64,000 nucleotides of DNA from Maritimibacter sp. (GTDB lineage: Bacteria > Pseudomonadota > Alphaproteobacteria > Rhodobacterales > Rhodobacteraceae): positions 1-64,000 of the forward strand of contig NZVC01000051.1 of assembly GCA_002701395.1 (NCBI GenBank), given 5' to 3'. Below the pieces are notes generated by a model. That model worked only from the letters and a program-made list of their open reading frames with translations, did no database searches and had not been told where the DNA came from. The translations under genes and the position numbers were made by a program. Positions 24,774 to 33,990 of this stretch are shown here, piece after piece. Position 1 is the stretch's first letter. Every line of letters begins with the position of its first letter.

Positions 24774-26810
24774 ATGGATACGGCCTATCTCGACAAGCTG
24801 AACGACAATCAGCGGGCTGCTGTCACGCATGGCGTGGGAGAGGGTGTGCCCCCGGCGCTGTTGGTGATCGCCGGGGCGGGGTCAGGCAAGACCAACACGC
24901 TGGCGCACCGGGTGGCGCATTTGCTGGTGAACGGGGCGGACCCCCGGCGCATTCTGCTGATGACCTTTTCGCGGCGCGCGGCGACGGAACTGACGCGGCG
25001 GGTCGAACGGATCACCGGCGCGGCGATGGGCAGCGGGTACGCGGCAGAGGCGCTGACGTGGGCGGGGACGTTCCACGGAATCGGCGCGCGCATCCTGCGC
25101 GAGAACGCGGAAGGCATCGGGCTGACGCCGGATTTCACCATTCACGACCGCGAGGACAGCGCCGACCTGATGAACCTGTGCCGTCACGGGCTGGGCCTGT
25201 CGCAGACGGAAACCCGGTTTCCGGCGAAGGGCACCTGTCTGTCGATCTATTCCCGCGCGGTGAACGCCGAGGAACCGCTGGCCGAGGTGCTGACGCGGCA
25301 TTTCCCGTGGTGCAACGCGTGGGAGGCGCAGCTGAAGCAGTTGTTCGGCAACTATGTCCGGGCCAAGCAGGAACAGAACGTGCTGGACTATGACGATCTG
25401 CTGCTGGCCTGGGCGCAGGTGATGTCGGACGACGCGTTCGCCGCGCATATCGGCAGCCAGTGGGATCACGTCCTGATCGACGAGTATCAGGACACCAACA
25501 GATTGCAGTCGCGGATTCTGATGGCGCTGAAACCCGATGGGCGGGGCCTGACCGTGGTGGGCGACGATGCGCAGTCGATCTATGCCTTCCGCGCGGCGAC
25601 GGTGCGCAACATCCTTGATTTTCCGCAGTCGTTCCAGCCCGCGGCGGACGTGGTGACGCTGGACCGGAACTATCGGTCGACGAAACCGATCCTTGCCGCC
25701 GCGAACGCGGTGATCGGGCAGGCGCGCGAGCGGTTCACAAAGGACCTGTGGAGCGACCGGGAAAGTGCCGAAAAGCCCAAGTTAGTCACCGTTGCGAACG
25801 AAGCGGATCAGGCGCGGCATGTCGCTGACAGGGTATTGGCCGCGCGCGAAGAAGGGCTGCGGCTGAAAGAGCAGGCGGTGCTGTTCCGCACGTCCAGCCA
25901 TTCCGGCCCGTTGGAGGTTGAACTGACCCGCCGCAACGTGCCTTTCGTGAAATTCGGCGGGCTGAAGTTTCTGGATTCCGCGCATGTGAAGGACATGCTG
26001 GCGATGCTGCGGTTCGCCCAGAACCCGCGCGACCGGGTCGCCGGGTTCCGCGTGCTGCAACTGATCCCCGGGGTGGGGCCGGTGGCGGCGGGCAGGGTGC
26101 TGGACGCCATCGACATCGCCCCCGATCCGCTGGCCGGGCTGGAAGCGGTCGACGCCCCACAGCGCGCCGCCGCCGACTGGCCCGGTCTGGTCGAGACGCT
26201 GTGCGGCCTGAAGGGCTGGCCGGACGCCATCGGGCGGGCGCGGGCGTGGTACGACCCGCATCTTGAACGGCTGCACGAGGATGCGGACTCGCGCCGGGGC
26301 GATCTGTTGCAGCTGGAAGCCATCGCGGCGGGATATCCCAGCCGCGAACGCTTCCTGACCGAGCTGACGCTGGACCCGCCCGAGGCGACCAGCGCGCAGG
26401 CGGGCGTGCCGTTGCAGGACGAAGATTACCTGATCCTTTCGACGATCCATTCCGCCAAGGGGCAGGAGTGGAAGTCGGTGCATGTGCTGAACGTGGTCGA
26501 CGGCTGCATCCCGTCGGATCTTGGCACCGGCTCCACCGACGAGATCGAGGAGGAACGGCGCCTGCTGTACGTGGCGATGACCCGGGCGAAGGACAGCCTG
26601 TCGCTGACCGTGCCGCTGCGGTTCCACGTCACCCAGCAGACCCGCAACGGCGACCGGCACCTGTACGCGATCCGCACGCGGTTCATCCCGAAAGAGATCC
26701 TTGGCGCATTCGACGCCTTCGCTTGGCGGCCCGACGGGGCAGGGGGCGCGCCGACCCCTGCCCCCGCACGCATCGACGTGGCCGCACGGATGCGCGAGAT
26801 GTGGGGATAG
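24774..26810 (+). CDS. UvrD/Rep-type ATP-dependent DNA helicase (SF1A)
   Basis: 678 residues. SF1A motifs in order: Q-motif LNDNQRAAVTH, I IAGAGSGKTNTLAHR, Ia MTFSRRAATEL, II VLIDEYQDTN, III VVGDDAQSIYAFRAA, IV VTLDRNYRST, V ILSTIHSAKGQEWKSVHVLN, VI LLYVAMTRAKDSL. It is a 3'-5' helicase that may act in repair or in replication of the replicon. Shorter than UvrD/PcrA (about 720) and lacking their C-terminal RNA-polymerase-binding tail. Same strand as the toxin gene, 93 bp downstream. Confidence 0.9.
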   Translation: MDTAYLDKLNDNQRAAVTHGVGEGVPPALLVIAGAGSGKTNTLAHRVAHLLVNGADPRRILLMTFSRRAATELTRRVERITGAAMGSGYAAEALTWAGTFHGIGARILRENAEGIGLTPDFTIHDREDSADLMNLCRHGLGLSQTETRFPAKGTCLSIYSRAVNAEEPLAEVLTRHFPWCNAWEAQLKQLFGNYVRAKQEQNVLDYDDLLLAWAQVMSDDAFAAHIGSQWDHVLIDEYQDTNRLQSRILMALKPDGRGLTVVGDDAQSIYAFRAATVRNILDFPQSFQPAADVVTLDRNYRSTKPILAAANAVIGQARERFTKDLWSDRESAEKPKLVTVANEADQARHVADRVLAAREEGLRLKEQAVLFRTSSHSGPLEVELTRRNVPFVKFGGLKFLDSAHVKDMLAMLRFAQNPRDRVAGFRVLQLIPGVGPVAAGRVLDAIDIAPDPLAGLEAVDAPQRAAADWPGLVETLCGLKGWPDAIGRARAWYDPHLERLHEDADSRRGDLLQLEAIAAGYPSRERFLTELTLDPPEATSAQAGVPLQDEDYLILSTIHSAKGQEWKSVHVLNVVDGCIPSDLGTGSTDEIEEERRLLYVAMTRAKDSLSLTVPLRFHVTQQTRNGDRHLYAIRTRFIPKEILGAFDAFAWRPDGAGGAPTPAPARIDVAARMREMWG

Positions 26811-26946
26811 GCTGTCGGGGTCGGTGGGGGGTGAATGGCGCAGTGCGGATGTAGCGGTTGTGGGTCCCGGGCAAGATGCTGAAGTTCTGAACAACTTGGC
26901 GGCAGATTGCGGTCTACTGGCCGCTCTCATGCTTGCTGTGTTGTGT

Positions 26947-26958
26947 TTGATCAAATGA
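26947..26958 (+). promoter_or_regulatory. Candidate FCD/GntR operator (site B)
   Basis: TTGATCAAATGA, extended by GT upstream and TAT downstream, 68 bp before the amidohydrolase start. Same core as sites at 2067, 33923 and 39609. Confidence 0.55.
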
Positions 26959-27025
26959 TATGTCAGCTGTTTTCCCAACGCGCGCGCCTTGGGCCGTGCC
27001 AGCGAAAACAGGGAAAGCGCATATC

Positions 27026-28444
27026 ATGCGACGCGTCATCAGATCGGCTGCCATCGTTTCAATGGATGACGGTATCGGAACCCTGCCGCAGGGTGACATC
27101 CTGATTGAAGATGACTGGATCGTGGACGTCGCCCCCCGGATCGACGTGGAGGACGCCGAAGAGATCGACGCGCGTCACATGATCGCCATTCCGGGTCTGG
27201 TGAACGCGCACAACCATTTGTGGCACACCATCCTGCGCGGCGTCGGCGGCGATTTCGTCGGGTCGGACTATTACAAATATCTGCAGGGCGGGTTGGCGCC
27301 GCTGTACACGCCCGAGGACCTGCACGTAGCGTTGCGGTTCGGCGCGCTGGCGCAGATCGACGGCGGCACCACGACGCATTTCGAATGGTGCCACAACACG
27401 CGCACGCCCGACCACACCGACGCGGCCATCGACGGGCTGCTGAAGGCCGGTATCCGTGGCGTGTTCGGGCATGGCACGCTAAAACCCGAGCCTAAACCGG
27501 GCGAGCCGCATTTTTCCGAGGTGCCGCACCCGCGCGCCGAGGTCGAGCGCATTCGAAGCGGCGCATTGGCGTCGGACGACCTGCTTGGTCTGGCGCTGTG
27601 CATTCTTGGGCCCGACTATTCGACGATGGAGGTCTGCCGGCAGGACTTTGCCTTGGCGCGTGAACTGGACGTGGTGTCCAGCGCGCATATCTGGGGACGC
27701 GCCAACCGGATGGTGTCGGGCGGATACAAGACGCTGGCCGCCGAGGGGCTTATCCCACCGAAGCACAATGCGGTGCATGGGAATTACATCGACGACGAGG
27801 AGATCCGCGTGCTGGTCGAGCATGGCGCGACGATCACCGCTACCCCGCCGGCAGAGATCCGGGGCCACGGGGGGCCGCCCTTGGTGTCTCGGGTTGCCGC
27901 AGCGGGGGGCCGTCCCAGCATCGGCAATGACGGCGAGATGTGTTTCGTCGGGAACATGTTCGAGACGATGCGGCTGAGCCTTCAGGTGCAGCGGTTATAT
28001 GACAACATTGCCCAGCAGCGGGCGAATGACGCGGCGGCGGCGACGGCGGGGCAGCCGGGGAACCTGAAGACCATCGGGACCGGCGGCAGCGTGTTCGATG
28101 TCACCAGTGTGAAGACGCTGGACGCGCTTCGGTGGGCGACGCTGAACAACGCGGCAGTGATGGGTCTGGATCACAAGGTCGGATCGCTGACGCCCGGCAA
28201 GCAGGCGGACATCGTGATGCTGCGGCGGCGGGACATGAACCTTGCCCCTGCGATCAGCCCGCTGGACACCGTGGTGGCGTTCGCCAATTGCAACAACGTC
28301 GACACGGTGATGATCGCGGGCAAGATCCGCAAGCAGGCGGGCCGGCTGGTGGATGAACCGGAGCTTGAGACGCTGCAGGACGAGATCGTCGAGCGGTCGC
28401 TGCGGCTGATTGACGAGGCCGGGTTCCCGGAATTGATCCGGTAG
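27026..28444 (+). CDS. Amidohydrolase of the AtzA/TrzA (ATZ/TRZ) type
   Basis: 472 residues. Metal ligands of the amidohydrolase superfamily are visible: PGLVNAHNHLWHT (HxH), SAHIWGRANRM, AVHGNYIDDEEI and GNDGEMCFVGNMFE with the Asp. The superfamily hydrolyses C-N bonds such as deaminations or dechlorinations of ring compounds. GTGGSVFDVTSVKTLDALRWATLNNAAVMGLDHKVGSLTPGKQADIV is the usual C-terminal beta-sandwich return. Start MRRVIRS (AGGGAAAG upstream) is preferred to an extension that overlaps operator site B. Its promoter shares that site with the peptide-transport genes, so it may act on the transported compound. Substrate unknown. Confidence 0.85.
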   Translation: MRRVIRSAAIVSMDDGIGTLPQGDILIEDDWIVDVAPRIDVEDAEEIDARHMIAIPGLVNAHNHLWHTILRGVGGDFVGSDYYKYLQGGLAPLYTPEDLHVALRFGALAQIDGGTTTHFEWCHNTRTPDHTDAAIDGLLKAGIRGVFGHGTLKPEPKPGEPHFSEVPHPRAEVERIRSGALASDDLLGLALCILGPDYSTMEVCRQDFALARELDVVSSAHIWGRANRMVSGGYKTLAAEGLIPPKHNAVHGNYIDDEEIRVLVEHGATITATPPAEIRGHGGPPLVSRVAAAGGRPSIGNDGEMCFVGNMFETMRLSLQVQRLYDNIAQQRANDAAAATAGQPGNLKTIGTGGSVFDVTSVKTLDALRWATLNNAAVMGLDHKVGSLTPGKQADIVMLRRRDMNLAPAISPLDTVVAFANCNNVDTVMIAGKIRKQAGRLVDEPELETLQDEIVERSLRLIDEAGFPELIR

Positions 28445-28452
28445 AACCCTAT

Positions 28453-30453
28453 TTAGAGACGATGTCGGTGCAGCGCAGCGCCATAGCCGCGCGATAGCCT
28501 GTCGAAAATCGGCCGGGCCGAGGGAAGCAGGAAGCCATCCTCGATCAGCCGGTCGGTCGCTTGCAGGATCGCGGCGGTGTAGCTGTCGGGATCGGGGTAC
28601 AGCTGCGGGATCGGCGGTCTTGGGTCGCCGGTCAGCGCGGCCTCTTCCGCCGTTTCTGGCAGCGGGATGTAGGCCCCCATGAACGAGAAGATCATGCCGT
28701 GCCCGTGGCCCCGGTCGCGGACGTTCCAGCCGGTATAGGTGCCAAGCGGGGCGCTGACCATCGGGGCGGCGAGCCCGCCCTTGTCGTTGCCAAGCGCATC
28801 GGGCGCGGGGACGAGGACGGCATAGCGGTCGGCACCCACCTTCGGCGGATGGCTGACCGCGTCGCCGGTGGCATAGCTCGTGCCATAGTCGGTGTAGGGC
28901 AGGGCGTTGGCGTCCGACGGAAGCAGGGTGCCGGGGATAGTCGGGAAACGCGCGCGATAATCGGCGGCGCTGATCAAAGACCCGTCCGCAACGGTGGGGA
29001 TGCGGGACGGCGGCGGCGCGGTGTCTTCGGCGATCCAGGCCCGCATCATCGTCAGCGTCGCGGGGAAGAAAGGCGCGGTGTAGACGTTGTTGAAATACTC
29101 GCGGCAGGGGCCTTTCACCGGTTTCGCAACGCGGGTGTCGGCCCAATGCTGCGAACTGGACCACGTGTAGACGCGCACGCTGTCGGGCTGCGGCAGGTCG
29201 TTGCCGCGCGTGTCCGTGTGCACCAGCGAGCCGCGACGATACCAGTATTCCGACCCGGTCTGGGTATGGATCACCTTTGGGTCGGTGCCGGGATGACGCA
29301 GGATCGCGTCGGTGCGGCCGGTGATGTGGTCTGTCGTCTCGGCGTAGGAGAACGGGAACTGGTCGGACGGGTTCTGCTGATCCTCGTACTGGCGCGAGGC
29401 GGCGACGACGAGGTTGGTGAACCGGTTCATGTTCGTCTTGCCGCCGCCTGAGATGTGCGGAAGCATCCCGTCGAACACGGGCCGCCCGGCGTGGTCGGCG
29501 TTGAAGCCGCGCCAGAGGAAATCGCGGATCGCGCGGCCGGATTGCGAGCGGCCCCAGCCGATGGCGTGACGGATCGCACCGGCCAGTGGGTTGCCGGCGG
29601 TGCCGTGGCGCAGGAAGGCGACGGTTTCGGCGGCAAGGACAAAGCCCATATCCAGCGCCAGCGCGCCGGTGGCGCCGTATTCCAGTTCGTGAATCCAGCC
29701 GGGGCGGAAGCCGTCGAACAGGTGGATGTGGGACGGGCAGGGGACGATCGCCTGCTCTGCCGCCATGACGTCGCCCGCCCCAAGGCCCGAGGCATCGCCG
29801 TCGATCCTCTCGAACGCCCAGGCGTCGGGTGCGATGACTTCACGCGCGGAGTCCGGGAAGCGGCGGCGGGTGAGTTTCGCCTTGTTAGTGTCTGTTGATC
29901 CGGCCGGATAGCTGCGGGTGCCGGTCTTGGTGGACAGCGGCAGAAACCGGGTCCGGTCGTCTTCGACGATGAATTCGGCGGTGATCCGCGTCGGGGTGTC
30001 GTCGATGTAGCCGGGCAGGCGGCAGGTCATCCTGCCATCGCCGCGCAACACGTCGCCCTGCCATGCCACGACGCACAGGGTATAGCCCTGCGACATCAGC
30101 CACCCGTCCCCGGCGTCGGCGGCGGTACGGGGGGTGTTGCCGGGTGCGCCCATGTTGAAGAACTGTAGCGCGCGCTTGTTGCCGCGATTGATGAACTCGA
30201 ACAGCAGCGTGCCGTTGCCCTTCGCAGGGTCGGCGGGGGTCATCAGGAAGACGTCGGCCTCGGCCCGGATGCGACCCTGCGCGTCGGTCTCGATCCGGTC
30301 GGCTTGATACATGCCGTCGGCGCCGATCTGATCGGGGCCGATCGCCAGCAGGGCGCGGCCGGTGATCAGACGATAGGCACCGGTGTCACCGAACGGTACG
30401 CCGTCCGCGAAGGGGGTATCGGTGACGATGTCGAGGGAAAGCAGGTCGGTCAT
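28453..30453 (-). CDS. Large alpha/beta-hydrolase-domain protein
   Basis: 666 residues. A nucleophile elbow is seen at about residue 310 (GWGRSQSGRAIRDFL, Ser in GxSxSG-type context), and long N- and C-terminal extensions match the Abhydrolase_10 type of esterase-like proteins. No signal peptide is visible, so it is probably cytoplasmic. The last gene of an operon that begins with the two peptide-type ATPase genes; it lies 3 bp after the DadA-like oxidase. It may cleave an ester or amide of the imported compound, which is inference. It ends 8 bp from the convergent amidohydrolase gene. Confidence 0.75.
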   Translation of the reverse strand: MTDLLSLDIVTDTPFADGVPFGDTGAYRLITGRALLAIGPDQIGADGMYQADRIETDAQGRIRAEADVFLMTPADPAKGNGTLLFEFINRGNKRALQFFNMGAPGNTPRTAADAGDGWLMSQGYTLCVVAWQGDVLRGDGRMTCRLPGYIDDTPTRITAEFIVEDDRTRFLPLSTKTGTRSYPAGSTDTNKAKLTRRRFPDSAREVIAPDAWAFERIDGDASGLGAGDVMAAEQAIVPCPSHIHLFDGFRPGWIHELEYGATGALALDMGFVLAAETVAFLRHGTAGNPLAGAIRHAIGWGRSQSGRAIRDFLWRGFNADHAGRPVFDGMLPHISGGGKTNMNRFTNLVVAASRQYEDQQNPSDQFPFSYAETTDHITGRTDAILRHPGTDPKVIHTQTGSEYWYRRGSLVHTDTRGNDLPQPDSVRVYTWSSSQHWADTRVAKPVKGPCREYFNNVYTAPFFPATLTMMRAWIAEDTAPPPSRIPTVADGSLISAADYRARFPTIPGTLLPSDANALPYTDYGTSYATGDAVSHPPKVGADRYAVLVPAPDALGNDKGGLAAPMVSAPLGTYTGWNVRDRGHGHGMIFSFMGAYIPLPETAEEAALTGDPRPPIPQLYPDPDSYTAAILQATDRLIEDGFLLPSARPIFDRLSRGYGAALHRHRL

Positions 30454-30456
30454 GGA

Positions 30457-31746
30457 TCACGTCCTTGCCGACAGCAGGTCGGTCAGCCGCGCCTTCAGCA
30501 GACCGGCCGAGGCGGCAACCGGCGTCAGCGCATGGAACGGAATTCGCCGCGGCTCGCGCAGGGGGACGGGCAGGCTTTCGGCGGGTTCGCCCATCGCGGC
30601 GCGGGCGAGGGTGCGGCCCAGTTGCGCGGTCATCGCGATGCCGCGCCCGTTGCAGCCGATGCCGCCGAACGCGCCGGGGCTGAAGCTGTGAATGCGGGGC
30701 AGGAAGTCGGGGGTCAGAGCGGCCACGCCGGTCCATGCGACTTCGGTCTCGGGGATGTTCGGCAGCGACAGTTCATGCGCCAGCCGTTCCGAGATGACGC
30801 GGCCCAGCCGGGCCTTGGCGCCCAGCGGCACGGCGGCCATGCCGCCCGAAATCAGGCGGTTGTCGCGGTCGAGGCGGTAGGTGAACAGGTTCTTGCGGGT
30901 GTCCCCGATCGGGCGGCGGTCCGGGGCGATGCGGGCCACGGTGTCGGCGTCCAGCGGCGCGGTGGCGATCTGATAGACGCGCAACGGCACGGTGGTGCGC
31001 CCCAGCCGACCGGCGGCGCCGGTGGTGAAGGCGTTGGTGCACAGCAGCACCTTGTCGGCGCGGATTTGCTGGCCGTTCACGGTGGCGATCCAGCCTTTGC
31101 CCGAACGCGAAAGGATTTTGACCGGCGCGCCTTCGTGGACCGTGCCGCCGTGGCGGCGCACGGCGCCCGCCAGCCCGAACAGGTAATCAAGCGGATGGAT
31201 CGTGCCGCCGCTGTCATCCAGCAGGGCGCCCTTGTACAGCGACATGCCGGTCTGCTGTGCGATCTGTGCGGCGTTCAGGAACCGCACCGGGCGGCCGCGC
31301 TGGCGCCATGTCTCGGCCCGGGCGCGCAGCATCTCGGCATCCGCCTCGGTCGCGGCGGGGTTCAGCCAACCGGTCTGCGCCGCGTCGCAGGCGATGCCTT
31401 CAGCGCGGGCCGTCTCGAACACGGCGTCGGCGCCGGTGGACACAAGGTCAAGCAGCGCGCCGCCCTTATCCTCGCCCAGCTTGGAAATCACCGCCTTCGG
31501 GTCCATCAGCGCAAAGTTCGGCACCACGAAACCGGCGTTCTGGCCGCTTGCGCCTTCGCCCAGTTGCGATGCCTCGACCACCGCGACACCGTGGCCCGCC
31601 ATCGCAAGCTCGCGGGCGGCGGTCAGGCCGGTAAAGCCGCCGCCGACCACCAGAACGTCGACGGTGTCGGGCAGGGCGGTGTCGCCGGTGAAGCTGCCGC
31701 GCGCGGTGCGGCGCCAAAGGGTGTCCTGAGGGGCGGGAAGGGTCAT
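30457..31746 (-). CDS. FAD-dependent amine/amino-acid oxidoreductase (DAO family)
   Basis: 429 residues. Dinucleotide-binding motif VLVVGGGFTGLTAARELAMAGHGVAVVEA, followed by GEGASGQNAGFVVP typical of PuuB-like and DadA-like oxidases. RLISGGMAAVPLGA and GGIGCNGRGIAMTAQLGR lie near the C-terminus. The family oxidises the C-N bond of D-amino acids, N-methyl amino acids or gamma-glutamyl-polyamines, giving an imine and a reduced acceptor. Position between transport ATPases and a hydrolase indicates a substrate carried by that transporter. Confidence 0.85.
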   Translation of the reverse strand: MTLPAPQDTLWRRTARGSFTGDTALPDTVDVLVVGGGFTGLTAARELAMAGHGVAVVEASQLGEGASGQNAGFVVPNFALMDPKAVISKLGEDKGGALLDLVSTGADAVFETARAEGIACDAAQTGWLNPAATEADAEMLRARAETWRQRGRPVRFLNAAQIAQQTGMSLYKGALLDDSGGTIHPLDYLFGLAGAVRRHGGTVHEGAPVKILSRSGKGWIATVNGQQIRADKVLLCTNAFTTGAAGRLGRTTVPLRVYQIATAPLDADTVARIAPDRRPIGDTRKNLFTYRLDRDNRLISGGMAAVPLGAKARLGRVISERLAHELSLPNIPETEVAWTGVAALTPDFLPRIHSFSPGAFGGIGCNGRGIAMTAQLGRTLARAAMGEPAESLPVPLREPRRIPFHALTPVAASAGLLKARLTDLLSART

Positions 31747-31776
31747 ACGGTGTATTCCGGGGTCAGTTAGCGGCGG

Positions 31777-32769
31777 TCAAAGCGCCAGTTCGTCGGCGCG
31801 CAGGCAGGCCACGCGGGTGCCGTCCAGCCGTTCAAGCTCGGGCACCGTTTCGGCACAACGAGGCTGTGCGTGGGGGCACCGGGTGCGGAACGCGCAGCCC
31901 GAGGGCGGATTGGCGGGGTCCGGCAGCTCTCCGAGCGGGGGAGGGGTGTCGGCGGCGTCGATGTCGAGGCTTGGCACCGCCTCCATCAGCATCTTCGTGT
32001 AGGGATGCCGGGGCTTGGTGAAGATCGCGTCGCGGGTGCCCAGCTCGACGATGCGGCCAAGGTACATCACCGCCACGCGGTCGGCCATGTGATCGACGAC
32101 GCCAAGGTCGTGCGTGATGAACAGGTAGGCCAGCCCGTGTTCGTCCTGCAGGTCCTTCATCATGTTCAGGATCTGCGCCTGCACCGACACGTCCAGCGCC
32201 GAGGTGGGCTCGTCGCAGATGATGACCTTGGGCTTGGTCGACAGGGCGCGGGCGATGGCGATCCGCTGGCGCTGCCCGCCGGAAAATTCGTGCGGATACT
32301 TGTCGGCGTCTTCGGGGGACAGGCCGACCTGAGTCAGAAGATCGGCGACCATTTCGTTCAAACGCGCTGTTTTAGTCTCGATTCCCAGCACACGGATCGG
32401 TTCCGCGATGCTGCGCCCCACGGTCCAGCGGCCGTTGAGCGAAGAATAGGGATCCTGAAACACCATCTGCACGTCGCGGCGGGCGGGCAGGGCAAGGCGG
32501 GCGATGGCCTCCATCGATTCCCCGGCGTAGCGGACCATGCCGTCGGTCGGCACCTCTAGCCCCGAGACGCAGCGCGCGACGGTCGACTTGCCGCAGCCGG
32601 ATTCGCCGACAAGCGCCAGCGTTTCACCGGGGCGCAGCCGGAAATCGACACCGCGCACGGCGGCGACGCGGCGCGGTTCGATGCGCAGGGCCTTCTGGAT
32701 GATCGAGGCGCTGCGGCCATAGACCTGTCCCAGCCCGTTCGCCTCTAGCAGCATCGGTTGCTCTGTCAT
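31777..32769 (-). CDS. Peptide-type ABC transporter ATPase (DppF/OppF)
   Basis: 330 residues. Walker A GESGCGKSTVARC, signature FSGGQRQRIAIARAL, Walker B VIICDEPTSALDVSVQ and H-loop ITHDLGVV are present. The C-terminal oligopeptide domain has the four-Cys-type pattern GCAFRTRCPHAQPRC, which binds an iron-sulphur cluster in some Dpp ATPases. Overlaps the upstream ATPase gene by one base. Confidence 0.92.
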   Translation of the reverse strand: MTEQPMLLEANGLGQVYGRSASIIQKALRIEPRRVAAVRGVDFRLRPGETLALVGESGCGKSTVARCVSGLEVPTDGMVRYAGESMEAIARLALPARRDVQMVFQDPYSSLNGRWTVGRSIAEPIRVLGIETKTARLNEMVADLLTQVGLSPEDADKYPHEFSGGQRQRIAIARALSTKPKVIICDEPTSALDVSVQAQILNMMKDLQDEHGLAYLFITHDLGVVDHMADRVAVMYLGRIVELGTRDAIFTKPRHPYTKMLMEAVPSLDIDAADTPPPLGELPDPANPPSGCAFRTRCPHAQPRCAETVPELERLDGTRVACLRADELAL

Positions 32770-33794
32770 CAGGAATCTCCGTCAAGAGGGTGCAGGCAGG
32801 CCGCCGGGTGCGTGTCGGCGCCGGTCATCTCGGGCACCGTCTGGCGGCAGATGTCGGTGGCGCGGGGGCAGCGGTCCGAAAAGGAACATCCCGGGGGCAG
32901 GGCGCCGGGCCGGGGCATCGCGCCCGACAGCTGCGGCAGGCGGCGCTGACGGCGGCCGATCTCGGGGATCGATTCCATCAGGGCCGATGTATAGGGATGG
33001 CGGGGCGCCTTCAGCACGTCCCGCGTCGGGCCGGTTTCGACGATGCGGCCCGCGTACATCACGGCGACGCGGTCGGTGGCCTGCGCGATCACGCCCATAT
33101 CGTGCGTGACCAGCACGGCGGCCAGACCGCGGTCGCGGCACAGGCGGCGGAACAAAGCGATGATTTGCGCCTGAATAGAGACGTCCAGCGCGGTCGTGGG
33201 TTCGTCGGCGTACAGCACGTCTGGGTCCCCCGCGAGGGCCAGCGCGATGACGACCCGCTGCCGCATCCCGCCCGAGAATTCGTGCGGATAGCTGCCAAGC
33301 CGGTCCTTCGCGCCGGGGATGCCGACCTGTTCCAGCAGTTCGCGCGCGCGGTCTTGGGCGGCGCGGCCCCGCAGGGCGGTGTGGCGGGTGATGGTTTCGA
33401 CCAGCTGGTCGCCGATGGTGAAGACCGGGTTCAGCGACGTCAGCGGATCCTGAAAGATCATCGCGATTCTGCGCCCGCGCAGGTCGGTCATCCGGCTTTG
33501 GGGCAGGGTGTCGATTCGCGTGCCGTCAAGCGTCACCGACCCGGACGACACATGCAGCGGCGGCCGCAGCAGGCCGGTGACCGCGTTGCCCGACATGGAT
33601 TTTCCGGCCCCTGATTCGCCGACCATTCCAAGGATCTCGCCCGCGTGCAGATCGTAGGAAATGTCCTGAACGATCGGGGTCGCCTTGCCGTCGCGCCGAA
33701 GCTCGACCGACAGGTCACGGACGGAAAGGACGGGCGACGCCGCAGGGGTGCTTTCTGGTGCCATGCGGTTGTTTTCGCTGGGAAGCAGGGTCAT
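32769..33794 (-). CDS. Peptide-type ABC transporter ATPase (DppD/OppD)
   Basis: 341 residues. Walker A GESGAGKSMSGNAV (Met where Thr is usual), signature FSGGMRQRVVIALAL, Walker B VLYADEPTTALDVSIQ and H-loop VTHDMGVI are seen, with C-terminal GCSFSDRCPRATDIC. First gene of the minus-strand operon down to 28453. Divergent from the binding-protein gene at 33991, with operator site C between them. Another in-frame ATG lies 10 codons in. Confidence 0.92.
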   Translation of the reverse strand: MTLLPSENNRMAPESTPAASPVLSVRDLSVELRRDGKATPIVQDISYDLHAGEILGMVGESGAGKSMSGNAVTGLLRPPLHVSSGSVTLDGTRIDTLPQSRMTDLRGRRIAMIFQDPLTSLNPVFTIGDQLVETITRHTALRGRAAQDRARELLEQVGIPGAKDRLGSYPHEFSGGMRQRVVIALALAGDPDVLYADEPTTALDVSIQAQIIALFRRLCRDRGLAAVLVTHDMGVIAQATDRVAVMYAGRIVETGPTRDVLKAPRHPYTSALMESIPEIGRRQRRLPQLSGAMPRPGALPPGCSFSDRCPRATDICRQTVPEMTGADTHPAACLHPLDGDS

Positions 33795-33922
33795 CGCATC
33801 CGTTCTTTAAGTCTTGCGTTGGGTCCGGTCCGTTTAGGCCGTCATTTTCGACTGCGCAGGCGGCATGTGGTGATTTTTTCACCGTTTCACCCTGCGCCAA
33901 GCCGGGGGAATTGTAAATAGGC

Positions 33923-33934
33923 TTGATCAAATGA
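33923..33934 (+). promoter_or_regulatory. Candidate FCD/GntR operator (site C)
   Basis: TTGATCAAATGA followed by TCG, within the 196-bp divergent promoter region of the two halves of the peptide transport locus. It overlaps TGATCA-NNN repeats (a second TGATCA lies at about 33947), so the region may hold two half-sites. Confidence 0.6.
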
Positions 33935-33990
33935 TCGTTTTCGACATGATCACAGGCAGCGAACGATAAAATCGCCAACAGGAGACACCG

